In this document: positions 9,433 through 18,022 of the stretch, piece by piece | How positions within the stretch are numbered: position 1 is the stretch's first letter | Layout of the letters: the number at the start of each line of letters is the position of its first letter | Assembly (NCBI RefSeq): GCF_004359985.1 | Contig: NZ_SMRO01000004.1 | Location: 1 to 64,000 of the forward strand | From: Paraburkholderia flava | Lineage (GTDB): Bacteria; Pseudomonadota; Gammaproteobacteria; Burkholderiales; Burkholderiaceae | Direction of reading: 5' to 3' | Length of the DNA stretch: 64,000 nt | Notes under the pieces: model-generated | Database searches by the model: none | What the model was told of the DNA's origin: nothing | What the model saw: only the letters and a program-made list of their open reading frames with translations | Translations under genes and position numbers: made by a program

Positions 9433-9450
9433 GTACGACCGTGCTATTCT
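9433..9450 (+). promoter_or_regulatory. Operator-like palindrome over an extended -10
   Basis: GTACG-AC-CGTGC (9433-9444) is an imperfect palindrome overlapping TGC-TATTCT (9442-9450), an extended -10 for the operon starting at 9477. A repressor bound here would block transcription. It resembles the palindrome at 19748-19759. Confidence 0.45.
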
Positions 9451-9476
9451 AAAACAATCATGGAGCCAGTAACGCA

Positions 9477-11024
9477 ATGACCTCTCGCCCCACCAGCATC
9501 GAGACCATCGGCATCGTCGGCACCGGCGCGATGGGCCGCGGCATCGCGCAGATCGCCGCGCTCGCCGGCCTGAACGTGCGCCTGTACGACACCAACCCGG
9601 CCGCCGTCGGCGCCGCGCGCGACTATCTCGCTGAAACCTTCGCAAAGCTCACCGAGAAAGGCAAGCTCGAGCACGCACGCTCGCTGGCCGCGCTCGCGTG
9701 TGTGAGCGGTGCGCAGACGGTCGGCGACCTCGCCGGCTGCGATCTCGTGATCGAGGCGATCGTCGAAAACCTCGACGTGAAGCGTACGCTGTTCCGCGAA
9801 CTGGAGACGGTCGTCAGCGGCGGCTGCGTGCTCGCGTCGAACACGTCGTCGCTGTCGATCACGGCGATCGCCGCCACGTGTACCGATCCGTCGCGGGTGG
9901 TCGGCTATCACTTCTTCAATCCGGTGCCGCTGATGAAGGTCGTCGAAGTAATCGACGGTCTGCGCAGCGACCCAGCCGTCGGCGATGCGCTAATGGCGCT
10001 CGCGCGTCGCATGGGCCACACACCGGTCCGCGCGAAGGATATGCCCGGCTTCATCGTCAATCACGCGGGCCGTGGGATGAACACCGAAGGGCTGCGCATC
10101 GCCGGCGAAGGCGTCGCGAGTTTCGTCGACGTCGATCGGATCATGCGCGAGCAGGCAGGCTTTCGTCTCGGGCCGTTCGAACTGCTCGACCTGACCGCAC
10201 TCGACGTATCGCACCCGGTGATGGAATCGATCTATCACCAGTTCTACGAAGAGCCGCGCTTCACGCCGTCACCGATCACCGGCACGCGGCTCGCGGGCGG
10301 CCTGCTCGGTCGCAAGACGGGTGAAGGGTTTTATCGCTACGTCGACGGCAAGCAACAGGTGCCGCCCGAAGCACCCGCGCCGACCGCGCTGCCCGCACGC
10401 GTATGGGTCAGCAAACAGCACGCATGTGCGCGCGATGCGGTACTGCAGCTCGTCGCGAAAGCCGGCGTTGCGCTCGACGAAGGCGATACGCCCGCCGCCG
10501 ATTCGCTGATCGTCGTCACGCCGCTCGGACTCGATGCGACTACGGCCGCCGTCGACGAAGCGCTCGACGCACGCCGTGTCGTCGCGATCGATACGCTGTT
10601 CCCGCTCATCGGTGCGCAACGCCGCACGCTGATGACCACACCGGCCACCACACGCGATATCCGCGATGCCGCGCACGCGCTCTTCGCCGCCGACGGCGTG
10701 CCCGTCACCGTGATCCGCGATTCGACCGGCTTTGTCGCGCAGCGGGTCGTCGCGACGATCGTCAACATCGGCTGCGACATCGCGCAGAAGCAGATCGCGT
10801 CGCCGCAGGACATCGACCTCGCAGTGACGCTCGGCCTCGGTTATCCACGCGGTCCGCTCGCGCTCGGCGACGCGCTCGGCACCAGCACGATCCTGACGAT
10901 CCTGCGCAACATCTCCCGCGTGCTCGGCGATCCGCGCTACCGGCCGTCGCCGTGGCTGGCACGCCGCGCACAGCTCGGTCTGTCGCTGACTCAAGGCGAT
11001 GCCGCCGAAGGATCACAACAATGA
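9477..11024 (+). CDS. 3-hydroxyacyl-CoA dehydrogenase
   Basis: A 515-residue enzyme oxidising 3-hydroxyacyl-CoA to 3-ketoacyl-CoA with NAD. The Rossmann motif GIVGTGAMGRGIAQIA is at the N-terminus, the catalytic His is in GYHFFNPVPLMKVVE, and a first C-terminal domain follows (GFIVNHAGRGMN). A second copy of the C-terminal domain fills residues about 400-510, the long architecture seen in PaaH/PaaC-type enzymes. No other phenylacetate genes are here, so general beta-oxidation or another CoA-linked route is as likely. First gene of a five-gene rightward run; its stop overlaps the next start (ATGA). Confidence 0.92.
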   Translation: MTSRPTSIETIGIVGTGAMGRGIAQIAALAGLNVRLYDTNPAAVGAARDYLAETFAKLTEKGKLEHARSLAALACVSGAQTVGDLAGCDLVIEAIVENLDVKRTLFRELETVVSGGCVLASNTSSLSITAIAATCTDPSRVVGYHFFNPVPLMKVVEVIDGLRSDPAVGDALMALARRMGHTPVRAKDMPGFIVNHAGRGMNTEGLRIAGEGVASFVDVDRIMREQAGFRLGPFELLDLTALDVSHPVMESIYHQFYEEPRFTPSPITGTRLAGGLLGRKTGEGFYRYVDGKQQVPPEAPAPTALPARVWVSKQHACARDAVLQLVAKAGVALDEGDTPAADSLIVVTPLGLDATTAAVDEALDARRVVAIDTLFPLIGAQRRTLMTTPATTRDIRDAAHALFAADGVPVTVIRDSTGFVAQRVVATIVNIGCDIAQKQIASPQDIDLAVTLGLGYPRGPLALGDALGTSTILTILRNISRVLGDPRYRPSPWLARRAQLGLSLTQGDAAEGSQQ

Positions 11025-11824
11025 GCGCCGAACTGCTGACTAGCCGCCCCACGCTCACCGGCAGCGACGACCGCGCGTCGACGCTCGTGCTCACGCTCTC
11101 GAACCCCGGCGCGCGCAACGCGCTGCATCCGGACATGTACGCGGCCGGCATCGAGGCGATCGACTCGGCCGAACGCGATCCGTCGACCCGCGCAATCGTC
11201 ATCACCGGCGCCGATCATTTCTTCTGCGCGGGCGGTAACCTGAACCGGCTGCTCGAGAACCGCGCGAAAGATCCGTCGGTGCAGGCGCAAAGCATCGACC
11301 TGCTCGGCGAGTGGATCACCGCGCTGCGTGCATCGTCGAAGCCGGTGATCGCGGCCGTCGAAGGTGCGGCGGCCGGCGCGGGGTTTTCGCTCGCGCTCGC
11401 CTGTGACCTGATCGTCGCCGCCGACGATGCAAAGTTCGTGATGTCCTATGCACGCGTCGGCCTCACGCCCGACGGCGGCGGCTCGTGGTTTCTCGCGCGT
11501 GCACTGCCGCGCCAGCTCGCAACCGAAGTGCTGATCGAAGGCAAGCCGATCGGCGCCGCGCGTCTGCACGAACTCGGCGTCGTGAATCGCGTCGCGAAAT
11601 CGCACACCGCGCTCGATACCGCGATCGCGTGGGCCGACGAACTCGGCCGCATCTCGCCGAATGCGATCGCCCGCATCAAGGGACTCGTTGGCGCAGCCAA
11701 CGCGCAACCGCTCGCCTATCATCTCGTTGCCGAACGCGACAGCTTCGTCGAATCGTTGCATCACGGCGACGCGCTCGAAGGGATCACCGCGTTCCTCGAA
11801 AAACGTCCGCCGGTGTATCGATGA
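11021..11824 (+). CDS. Enoyl-CoA hydratase/isomerase family protein
   Basis: A 267-residue crotonase-fold protein. The oxyanion-hole segments are FFCAGGNLNRL and EGAAAGAGFSLALACDLI. The position of the second catalytic Glu is occupied by Asp/Gly residues (ARVGLTPDGGGSW), a pattern of the group sometimes named 'oxepin-CoA hydrolase, alternative type', so hydratase activity should not be taken for granted. Start and stop overlap both neighbours by four bases, a sign of translational coupling. Confidence 0.88.
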   Translation: MSAELLTSRPTLTGSDDRASTLVLTLSNPGARNALHPDMYAAGIEAIDSAERDPSTRAIVITGADHFFCAGGNLNRLLENRAKDPSVQAQSIDLLGEWITALRASSKPVIAAVEGAAAGAGFSLALACDLIVAADDAKFVMSYARVGLTPDGGGSWFLARALPRQLATEVLIEGKPIGAARLHELGVVNRVAKSHTALDTAIAWADELGRISPNAIARIKGLVGAANAQPLAYHLVAERDSFVESLHHGDALEGITAFLEKRPPVYR

Positions 11825-12543
11825 GCACGCCCACGTTCCAGTTGCCGTCGCGCCGCCGCATCTTCCTGATGCGGCACGGCGACGTCACGTACTTCGACGC
11901 ATCCGGTCGAACGATCGATCCGGACACCGTGCCGCTGAATGACCACGGTCGCAGTCAGGCCAGCGCCGCAGGCCGCGCGTTCGCCGAAGCGGGCATCCGC
12001 TTCGACCGCGTGATCGTCAGCGGATTGCCGCGCACCGTCGAAACCGCGCAGCGCGTGCTCGCCGAGACCGGTCAAACGATCGAGCCCGAGATCGAACCCG
12101 CATGGCGCGAAATTCGCGGTGGCAAACTGGGCAGCCTGCCCGCTGCCGATCTCGAAGCGGCGTTTCTCTCCGCGTTCGACGGCATCGTCGACGAGGGCAC
12201 GCGCTTTCTCGGCGGCGAGACGATCGGCGAGCTGTTCGATCGCGTGCTGCCGGCGCTCGTGACGCTGCGCGACGACACATCGTGGGACACCGTGCTGCTC
12301 GTGCTGCACGGCGGCGTGAACCGCGCGATCCTGTCGCATGCGTTAACTGCCGGCGGCCGCACGTTCTTCGGTCACCTCGCGCAGGCGACCGGCTGCATCA
12401 ACGCGCTCGACGTCGGCGCGTCACCGCGCGACTGGGTGCTGCGCACGATCAATTACGCGCCGCCGTCGCCGCTGCATCGCGACGTCCGCAACACGACGAT
12501 GGAAATGCTGTACGCGCAGTTCACTCAATACCGGCGACGCTGA
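11821..12543 (+). CDS. Histidine phosphatase family protein
   Basis: A 240-residue phosphoglycerate-mutase-like phosphatase with the RHG motif (FLMRHGDVTYF) supplying the catalytic His, a second Arg in VSGLPRTVETA, and a late LHGGVNRAIL motif with the second active-site His. Substrates of this family vary from sugar phosphates to CoA derivatives. Its place inside an acyl-CoA operon, translationally coupled to the upstream gene and 18 bp before an APH-type kinase gene, suggests a phosphorylated intermediate of the same pathway; this is inference. Confidence 0.88.
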   Translation: MSTPTFQLPSRRRIFLMRHGDVTYFDASGRTIDPDTVPLNDHGRSQASAAGRAFAEAGIRFDRVIVSGLPRTVETAQRVLAETGQTIEPEIEPAWREIRGGKLGSLPAADLEAAFLSAFDGIVDEGTRFLGGETIGELFDRVLPALVTLRDDTSWDTVLLVLHGGVNRAILSHALTAGGRTFFGHLAQATGCINALDVGASPRDWVLRTINYAPPSPLHRDVRNTTMEMLYAQFTQYRRR

Positions 12544-12561
12544 CCGGAACTGGAGGAGACA

Positions 12562-13680
12562 ATGGTGCAACCAGCCGATCCCACGGACGGCACCGCAGCC
12601 CACGCGGACTATTCGGCGTTCGAAGGCACGCGTCCGGTGTCGGGACGTCAGCGCTTCGACGTCGATGCGTTGACCACATGGCTCGACACGCATGTCGACG
12701 GATTCGCGGGACCGCTCACGGTCGAGCAGTTCGCCGGCGGCCAGTCGAACCCGACCTTCAAGCTCGTCACGCCGCAGCGCGCGTACGTGATGCGTGCGAA
12801 GCCAGGACCGGCGGCGAAGCTGCTGCCGTCCGCGCATGCGGTCGAACGCGAGTACCGCGTGATGGATGCGCTCGCCGATACCGACGTGCCGGTCGCGAAG
12901 ATGCTCGCGCTGTGCGAGGACGAAAGCGTGATCGGCCGCGCGTTCTACGTGATGGAGTTCGTGCAGGGACGCGTGCTGTGGGACCCGTCGCTGCCCGGCG
13001 CGAGCAGCGCCGAACGCACCGCGATCTTCGACGAGATGAATCGCGTGATCGCCGCGCTGCATTCGGTCGACGTCGCGGCCGTCGGACTCGCCGACTACGG
13101 CAAGCCGGGCAACTATTTCACGCGGCAGATCGGCCGCTGGAGCCGCCAGTACCAGGCATCCGAGACCGAGCCGATCGATGCGATGAACCGGTTGATCGAC
13201 TGGCTGCCGCAGCACATACCCGACCAGGGCGATGCAGCGAACGAACGCGTGTCGATCGTGCACGGCGACTACCGGATGGACAATCTGATCTTCCATCCCG
13301 ACGAGCCGCGCGTGCTCGCGGTGCTCGACTGGGAACTGTCGACGCTCGGCGATCCGCTCGCCGATTTCTCGTATCACTGCATGACATGGCACGTCGATCC
13401 GTCGCAGTTTCGCGGCATCGCGGGGCTCGACTGGGCCGCGCTCGGCATTCCCGACGAAGCGCACTACGTTGAGCGCTACCTCTCACGGACCGGGTTCGGG
13501 ATACCCGGCGACTGGAATTTCTATCTCGCGTACAACATGTTCCGCATCGCGGCGATCCTGCAGGGGATCATGAAGCGCGTCGTCGATGGGACGGCTGCGA
13601 GTGCGCAGGCGCTCGACGCCGGTCGTCGCGCGCGTCCGATGGCGGAACTCGCGTGGCAGTACGCGCAGAAAGTGCGGTAA
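12562..13680 (+). CDS. APH-type phosphotransferase (ACAD10/11 kinase-like)
   Basis: A 372-residue kinase-like protein of the aminoglycoside phosphotransferase fold. Visible motifs are the nucleotide-binding GGQSNPTFKL, the catalytic HGDYRMDN (His about 234) and the metal-binding VLDWELSTLGDPLAD. These match the N-terminal kinase domain of eukaryotic ACAD10/ACAD11 closely, rather than antibiotic kinases. In Pseudomonas putida the related LvaA phosphorylates 4-hydroxyvaleryl-CoA. A GGAGGAG ribosome site precedes the ATG. The next gene encodes the matching dehydrogenase half. Confidence 0.88.
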   Translation: MVQPADPTDGTAAHADYSAFEGTRPVSGRQRFDVDALTTWLDTHVDGFAGPLTVEQFAGGQSNPTFKLVTPQRAYVMRAKPGPAAKLLPSAHAVEREYRVMDALADTDVPVAKMLALCEDESVIGRAFYVMEFVQGRVLWDPSLPGASSAERTAIFDEMNRVIAALHSVDVAAVGLADYGKPGNYFTRQIGRWSRQYQASETEPIDAMNRLIDWLPQHIPDQGDAANERVSIVHGDYRMDNLIFHPDEPRVLAVLDWELSTLGDPLADFSYHCMTWHVDPSQFRGIAGLDWAALGIPDEAHYVERYLSRTGFGIPGDWNFYLAYNMFRIAAILQGIMKRVVDGTAASAQALDAGRRARPMAELAWQYAQKVR

Positions 13681-13752
13681 GCAGGTGCGGATGCCAACGC
13701 TGTTGCATCGACGCGCCGTCATCGTTCGCTGTCTGTTTTTTCGAGGCTACTC

Positions 13753-14979
13753 ATGAATTTCGATTACACCCCGAAGGTCGACGCGCTGCGCGAAAAACTG
13801 CTCGCGTTCTTCGACGCACACATCTATCCGAACGAACCGGTCTTCACCGGCGAAATCGCGCGCAACCGGCAAAACGGCAACCCCTGGCTGCCGACCGAGC
13901 TGATCGAAACGCTGAAGCAGACCGCACGCGATGCTGGTCTATGGAATCTCTTCCTGCCCGACTCCGAACGCGGCGCCGGACTGACGAATCTCGAATACGC
14001 GCCACTGTGCGAAATCATGGGCCGGGTGCCGTGGGCGCCGGAAGTGTTCAACTGCAACGCGCCCGACACCGGCAACATGGAGACGATCGAGCGCTACGGC
14101 AGCGACGCGAATAAACGCGAATGGCTCGAACCGCTGCTCCAAGGGCAGATCCGCTCGGCGTTCCTGATGACGGAGCCGGACGTCGCGTCGTCGGATGCGA
14201 CCAACATCCAGACGCGCATCACGCGAGACGGCGACGACTACGTGATCAACGGCCGCAAGTGGTGGTCATCGGGTGCGGGCGATCCGCGCTGCAAGGTGTA
14301 CATCGTGATGGGCAAGACCGATCCGGATGCGCCGCGCCATCAGCAGCAGTCGATGATCCTCGTCCCCGCCGACGCGGCCGGCATCACCGTGCATCGCCCG
14401 CTGACGCTGTACGGTTACGACGACGCGCCGCACGGTCACATGGAGATCACGCTCGAGAACGTGCGCGTCCCTGCAGGCAATCTGCTGCTCGGCGAAGGGC
14501 GCGGCTTCGAAATCGCGCAGGGCCGGCTCGGACCGGGCCGCATCCATCACTGCATGCGGCTCATCGGCCTCGCCGAACGCGCGCTCGAACTGATGGCGAA
14601 GCGCACGCTCTCGCGCGTCGCATTCGGCAAGCCGATCGCCGAACAGGGCGTCACGCAGGAACGTATTGCGGAGGCGCGCTGCATGATCGAACAGGCTCGC
14701 CTGCTCACGCTGAAAACGGCCTACATGATGGACACCGTCGGCAACAAGGGCGCGCGCGGCGAGATCGCGATGATCAAGGTCGTCGCGCCGAACATGGCGT
14801 GTCAGATCATCGACTGGGCGATCCAGGCACACGGCGCGGGTGGTCTGTCCGACGACTTTCCGCTCGCGTATGCGTACGCGCTCGCGCGCACGCTGCGCTT
14901 CGCCGATGGTCCCGACGAAGTGCATCGGAATGCGATCGCGAAGCTCGAACTCGCACGTCATCTGCCGGCGCGGGCATAA
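13753..14979 (+). CDS. Acyl-CoA dehydrogenase, ACAD10/11 type
   Basis: A 408-residue flavoprotein of the acyl-CoA dehydrogenase family. The FAD/substrate region is seen in [19 protein letters not shown] and [10 protein letters not shown]. The C-terminal signature [19 protein letters not shown] replaces the usual YEGTSEIQ and is characteristic of the ACAD10/11 group. Together with the APH-type kinase just upstream it looks like the two halves of the eukaryotic fusion, and of the LvaA/LvaC pair that turns 4-hydroxyacyl-CoA into enoyl-CoA through a phosphorylated intermediate. Last gene of the run. Confidence 0.9.
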   Translation: MNFDYTPKVDALREKLLAFFDAHIYPNEPVFTGEIARNRQNGNPWLPTELIETLKQTARDAGLWNLFLPDSERGAGLTNLEYAPLCEIMGRVPWAPEVFNCNAPDTGNMETIERYGSDANKREWLEPLLQGQIRSAFLMTEPDVASSDATNIQTRITRDGDDYVINGRKWWSSGAGDPRCKVYIVMGKTDPDAPRHQQQSMILVPADAAGITVHRPLTLYGYDDAPHGHMEITLENVRVPAGNLLLGEGRGFEIAQGRLGPGRIHHCMRLIGLAERALELMAKRTLSRVAFGKPIAEQGVTQERIAEARCMIEQARLLTLKTAYMMDTVGNKGARGEIAMIKVVAPNMACQIIDWAIQAHGAGGLSDDFPLAYAYALARTLRFADGPDEVHRNAIAKLELARHLPARA

Positions 14980-14991
14980 GTCCATCAGTAC

Positions 14992-15020
14992 GCTGGATGA
15001 AACGCAGCGTTTCATCCAGC
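14992..15020. repeat. Perfect inverted repeat (hairpin) after the acyl-CoA dehydrogenase gene
   Basis: Arms GCTGGATGAAACG (14992-15004) and CGTTTCATCCAGC (15008-15020) are perfectly complementary over 13 bp with a 3-base loop. No T-run follows on either strand, so it may be an mRNA-stabilising or Rho-assisted end structure rather than a classical terminator. Confidence 0.75.
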
Positions 15021-15137
15021 CGCCTGCAGCACCGATCGAACTATGCTCTAATTTCCGCCTGCCCGGCCTCGCCTGCACACGCGTAGCGACGCATCGCGTG
15101 AACGACGGAGCCGCTTACACGGAACGAAGGAGCCACG

Positions 15138-15839
15138 ATGATCGACGTTTACAGCTGGGCCACGCCGAACGGCCACAAGGTTCACATCATGCTCGAGGAA
15201 ACGGGCCTCGAGTACACCGCGCATCCGGTCGATATCGGTGCCGGCGATCAGTTCAAACCCGACTTCCTCGCTGTCAGCCCCAACAACAAGATTCCCGCGA
15301 TCGTCGATCCGGCCGGTCCGCGCGGTGCCGACGGTCGTCCGTTCGCGCTGTTCGAATCGGGTGCGATCCTGATTTATCTAGCCGAGAAAACCGGCCGCTT
15401 CCTGCCCACCGATCCCGCCGAACGCTACGCGACGCTGCAGTGGCTGATGTTCCAGATGGGCGGCATCGGTCCGATGCTCGGTCAGACGCACCACTTCCGC
15501 GTCTATGCGCCGGAACCGATCGAATACGCGATCAACCGCTACACGAACGAAACGCGTCGTCTGTACGGCGTGATGGACCGGCAGCTTGGCAAGCACGCGT
15601 ATCTCGCCGGCGACGCGTACACGATCGCGGATATCGCGTCGTTTCCGTGGACGCGTTCATGGAAGAACCAGGGTATCGAACTCGACGATTTTCCGAACGT
15701 GAAGCGCTGGCACGAGGAAATTGCCGAGCGGCCGGCCGTGGTACGCGGCGTCGAAGTGCTTGCGTCGGTGCGCAAGCCGGTGATGGACGACAAGGCGAAG
15801 GAAATGCTGTTCGGCGCGACGCAGTACGCGAAGCGTTAA
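15138..15839 (+). CDS. Glutathione S-transferase, YfcG/Ure2p-like
   Basis: A 233-residue GST beginning MIDVYSWATPNGHKVHIMLEE (N-terminal TPNGxK motif) with SPNNKIPAI and FESGAILIYLAEKTG. These are hallmarks of the YfcG/nu-class, which in E. coli shows disulfide-bond reductase activity using two glutathione molecules. No conserved cysteine sits at the N-terminal active site, consistent with that class. A GAAGGAG ribosome site is present. It is separated from the acyl-CoA operon by the hairpin at 14992-15020. Confidence 0.9.
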   Translation: MIDVYSWATPNGHKVHIMLEETGLEYTAHPVDIGAGDQFKPDFLAVSPNNKIPAIVDPAGPRGADGRPFALFESGAILIYLAEKTGRFLPTDPAERYATLQWLMFQMGGIGPMLGQTHHFRVYAPEPIEYAINRYTNETRRLYGVMDRQLGKHAYLAGDAYTIADIASFPWTRSWKNQGIELDDFPNVKRWHEEIAERPAVVRGVEVLASVRKPVMDDKAKEMLFGATQYAKR

Positions 15840-15847
15840 TTGCACAC

Positions 15848-15870
15848 GATGCCGGTCACGCACCGGCATC
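15848..15870. terminator. Hairpin between convergent genes
   Basis: A 9-bp perfect stem, GATGCCGGT (15848-15856) with ACCGGCATC (15862-15870), lies between the stops of the GST and MaoC genes. T-runs are short, so termination strength is uncertain. Confidence 0.6.
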
Positions 15871-15879
15871 TCAAGTGAT

Positions 15880-16359
15880 CTAGAAGTGGTGTCGCGTGAT
15901 GAACTGCGCGATGCACACCGGACGCTCACTGCCCTCGCGCTCGAGCGTCACCATCCATTCCACCTGCACGCCGTTGTCGTCGACATCGGTTACGCGCTGT
16001 ACCGCAAAGCGTGCTCGCACCTTTGTACCGACCGGCACCGGCGCGGTGAAGCGCACGCGATTCAATCCGTAGTTGACGCCCATCCGCTGCTGTAGCGTCA
16101 CAGTCTCGTCGAGCAGTCCGGGAATCAGCGACAGCGTCAGGAAGCCGTGCGCGATTGGTCCGCCGAACGGCGACTCGCGTCGCGCACGTTCTGGATCGAC
16201 GTGAATCCATTGACGATCGCCGGTCGCGTCCGCGAACCGGTCGACACGCGCCTGATCGATCTCGACCCAGCCGCTGACGAGCGGCTCGCCGCCTAGCAGC
16301 GCATGCACCGCGCCGGTATCGGCAAGCGTGATGACGGGCGCGACGGGCAAACTCGTCAT
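15880..16359 (-). CDS. MaoC-family dehydratase
   Basis: A 159-residue single hot-dog protein. The hydratase motif is visible as DRQWIHVDPERAR (His/Asp region) and GGPIAHGFLTLSL, so a functional (R)-specific enoyl-CoA hydratase active site is likely. Close in type to NodN-like MaoC proteins. Its ATG overlaps the stop of the preceding MaoC gene by four bases. Last gene of the leftward acyl-CoA operon. Confidence 0.9.
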   Translation of the reverse strand: MTSLPVAPVITLADTGAVHALLGGEPLVSGWVEIDQARVDRFADATGDRQWIHVDPERARRESPFGGPIAHGFLTLSLIPGLLDETVTLQQRMGVNYGLNRVRFTAPVPVGTKVRARFAVQRVTDVDDNGVQVEWMVTLEREGSERPVCIAQFITRHHF

Positions 16360-16823
16360 GCAGCAGTCGGCGGATTGCGCAGCCCGAATATCGCCTTCGA
16401 CCGCACAATGATTACCGTCTCACCATCCTGATTAATCCCGTCCCATTGCGTCGACACGATGCCGCGATCGGGCCGGCTTTCCGACACCCGCTTGTCGAGA
16501 ATCGAATTCTTCATCGTGATCGTGTCGCCGACGCGCACCGGCTTCAACCAGCGAATCTCGTCGATACCGGGCGAACCCATCGACGTCGAATTCGCGAGCG
16601 GCCCGCGCACCAGCATCCCCATCATCACCGAGCACGTGTGCCAGCCGCTCGCGATCAACGTGCCGAACGGCGAAGCTGCGGCTGCTGCGTCGTCGATGTG
16701 GAACGGCTGCGGATCAAACTCGCCCGCGAACCGTACGACCTCGTCGCGCGTGAACCTATGCGAGCCGATCTCGTAGGTCGTGCCCACTTCCATATCCTCG
16801 TAACCGATTCTCTGTGCTGTCAT
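16356..16823 (-). CDS. MaoC-family dehydratase
   Basis: A 155-residue hot-dog protein with FDPQPFHIDDAAAA and SGWHTCSVMMGMLV, the spaced Asp/His catalytic pair of MaoC hydratases. It is a different subtype from the MaoC protein encoded immediately downstream, and the overlapping pair could form a heteromer. It follows the acyl-CoA dehydrogenase gene by about 55 bp. A hydration step after dehydrogenation fits the gene order. Confidence 0.9.
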   Translation of the reverse strand: MTAQRIGYEDMEVGTTYEIGSHRFTRDEVVRFAGEFDPQPFHIDDAAAAASPFGTLIASGWHTCSVMMGMLVRGPLANSTSMGSPGIDEIRWLKPVRVGDTITMKNSILDKRVSESRPDRGIVSTQWDGINQDGETVIIVRSKAIFGLRNPPTAA

Positions 16824-16878
16824 GATGTCCTCGTTGACGGGCAGCCGCGCTGCATGCCCGCTTTCGTCCTGCTGTTTT

Positions 16879-18012
16879 TCACGCGTCCATATCCGGCACC
16901 GCGAACGCCGGCAGCGACGCGAAGCGCGCGAGATGATGATCGACGTCGCCGAGCGTCGTTTCGATGATCGACAGACGCTTGAACAGATGCGCGGCCGCGA
17001 CTTCGTTCGTCACGCCCATGCCGCCGTGCAACTGCACCGCCTGCTGACCGACGAAGCGTGCCGCCTCGCCGACGCGCGCCTTCGCAGCGGAGATCGCGCG
17101 ACCCCGCTCGTCCGCGTCGGGACTAGCATAGCGGACGGCGGCGAGATAGGTGATCGAGCGCGCCTGCTCCGCGTGGATCAGCATCTCGACCATCCGGTGC
17201 TGCAGCGCCTGAAAACGTGCGATCGGCACGCCGAACTGCTGACGTGTCTTCGTGTACTCGACGGTCGCGTGATTCAATGCGTCGAGCGTGCCGACCGCTT
17301 CCGCACACAGCAGTAGCGTGCCGTAATCGGCGATGTGTTCGAGCGTTGCCGCCCCCGCATGACTGCCGCCGAGACGTCGTGCCGGCGTGTTCGCGAACGT
17401 CAGCGTCGCAGCGCGCTGGCCGTCGATCGTGCGGTAGTCGGTGATCTGCACGCCGGCCGCATCGCGCGTCACGACGAACAATGCGATCTCGCCGTCGAGT
17501 CGCGCGGGCACGATCCAGCAATCCGCCTGCGCGCCGTGCTGCACGACCGACTTCGTACCGGCGAGCGTGAAACTATCGCCAGCGCGGGTCGCTGCCGTCT
17601 GCACGGCGAACAGGTCGTAGCGTGCGCGCGGTTCATGAAACGCAACCGCGAGTTTCAGTTCGCCCTGCGCTGCGCGCTCGAGCAGCGCGGCATCGTCGCC
17701 GTCGCCCGTGCCCGCGAGCCGCAGTGCTTCGATGCCGACCGCCGTCGCCCAGTACGGCTCGACGACCAGCGCGCGGCCCAGCTCCTGCATTGCCACCAGC
17801 ATATCGACCGCGCCGCCGTCGAAACCGCCCTGCGCTTCCGGCACCGGCAACGCGGTGAGCCCGAGTTCGGCGAAACCCTGCCAGTGCGTGTCCGACACGC
17901 CGCTGTCCGAGTACACGATAGCCTGACGCGTCTCGAAGCCGTAGCTCTTGTCGAGATAGCGGCGCAGCGCATCGGCGAATTGCTGCTGTTCGTCGGTGAA
18001 AGTGAAGTTCAT
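16879..18012 (-). CDS. Acyl-CoA dehydrogenase (second of a pair)
   Basis: A 377-residue acyl-CoA dehydrogenase-family protein. It starts MNFTFTDEQQQFADALRRYL and keeps the FAD-binding HGGMGVTNE region near residue 340, but the central substrate and FAD motifs are diverged and the C-terminal YEG-type catalytic Glu is absent (IETTLGDVDHHLARF instead). Such diverged partners are typical of two-gene acyl-CoA dehydrogenases that act as heterotetramers on bulky or branched acyl-CoAs. Encoded 10 bp after the companion gene. Confidence 0.88.
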   Translation of the reverse strand: MNFTFTDEQQQFADALRRYLDKSYGFETRQAIVYSDSGVSDTHWQGFAELGLTALPVPEAQGGFDGGAVDMLVAMQELGRALVVEPYWATAVGIEALRLAGTGDGDDAALLERAAQGELKLAVAFHEPRARYDLFAVQTAATRAGDSFTLAGTKSVVQHGAQADCWIVPARLDGEIALFVVTRDAAGVQITDYRTIDGQRAATLTFANTPARRLGGSHAGAATLEHIADYGTLLLCAEAVGTLDALNHATVEYTKTRQQFGVPIARFQALQHRMVEMLIHAEQARSITYLAAVRYASPDADERGRAISAAKARVGEAARFVGQQAVQLHGGMGVTNEVAAAHLFKRLSIIETTLGDVDHHLARFASLPAFAVPDMDA

Positions 18013-18022
18013 GCGCCGCTCC

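Noticed and set aside
11460..11500. Reading the crotonase-family gene as a standard enoyl-CoA hydratase
   Set aside because: The second catalytic Glu position is not clearly conserved, so only the family is called.
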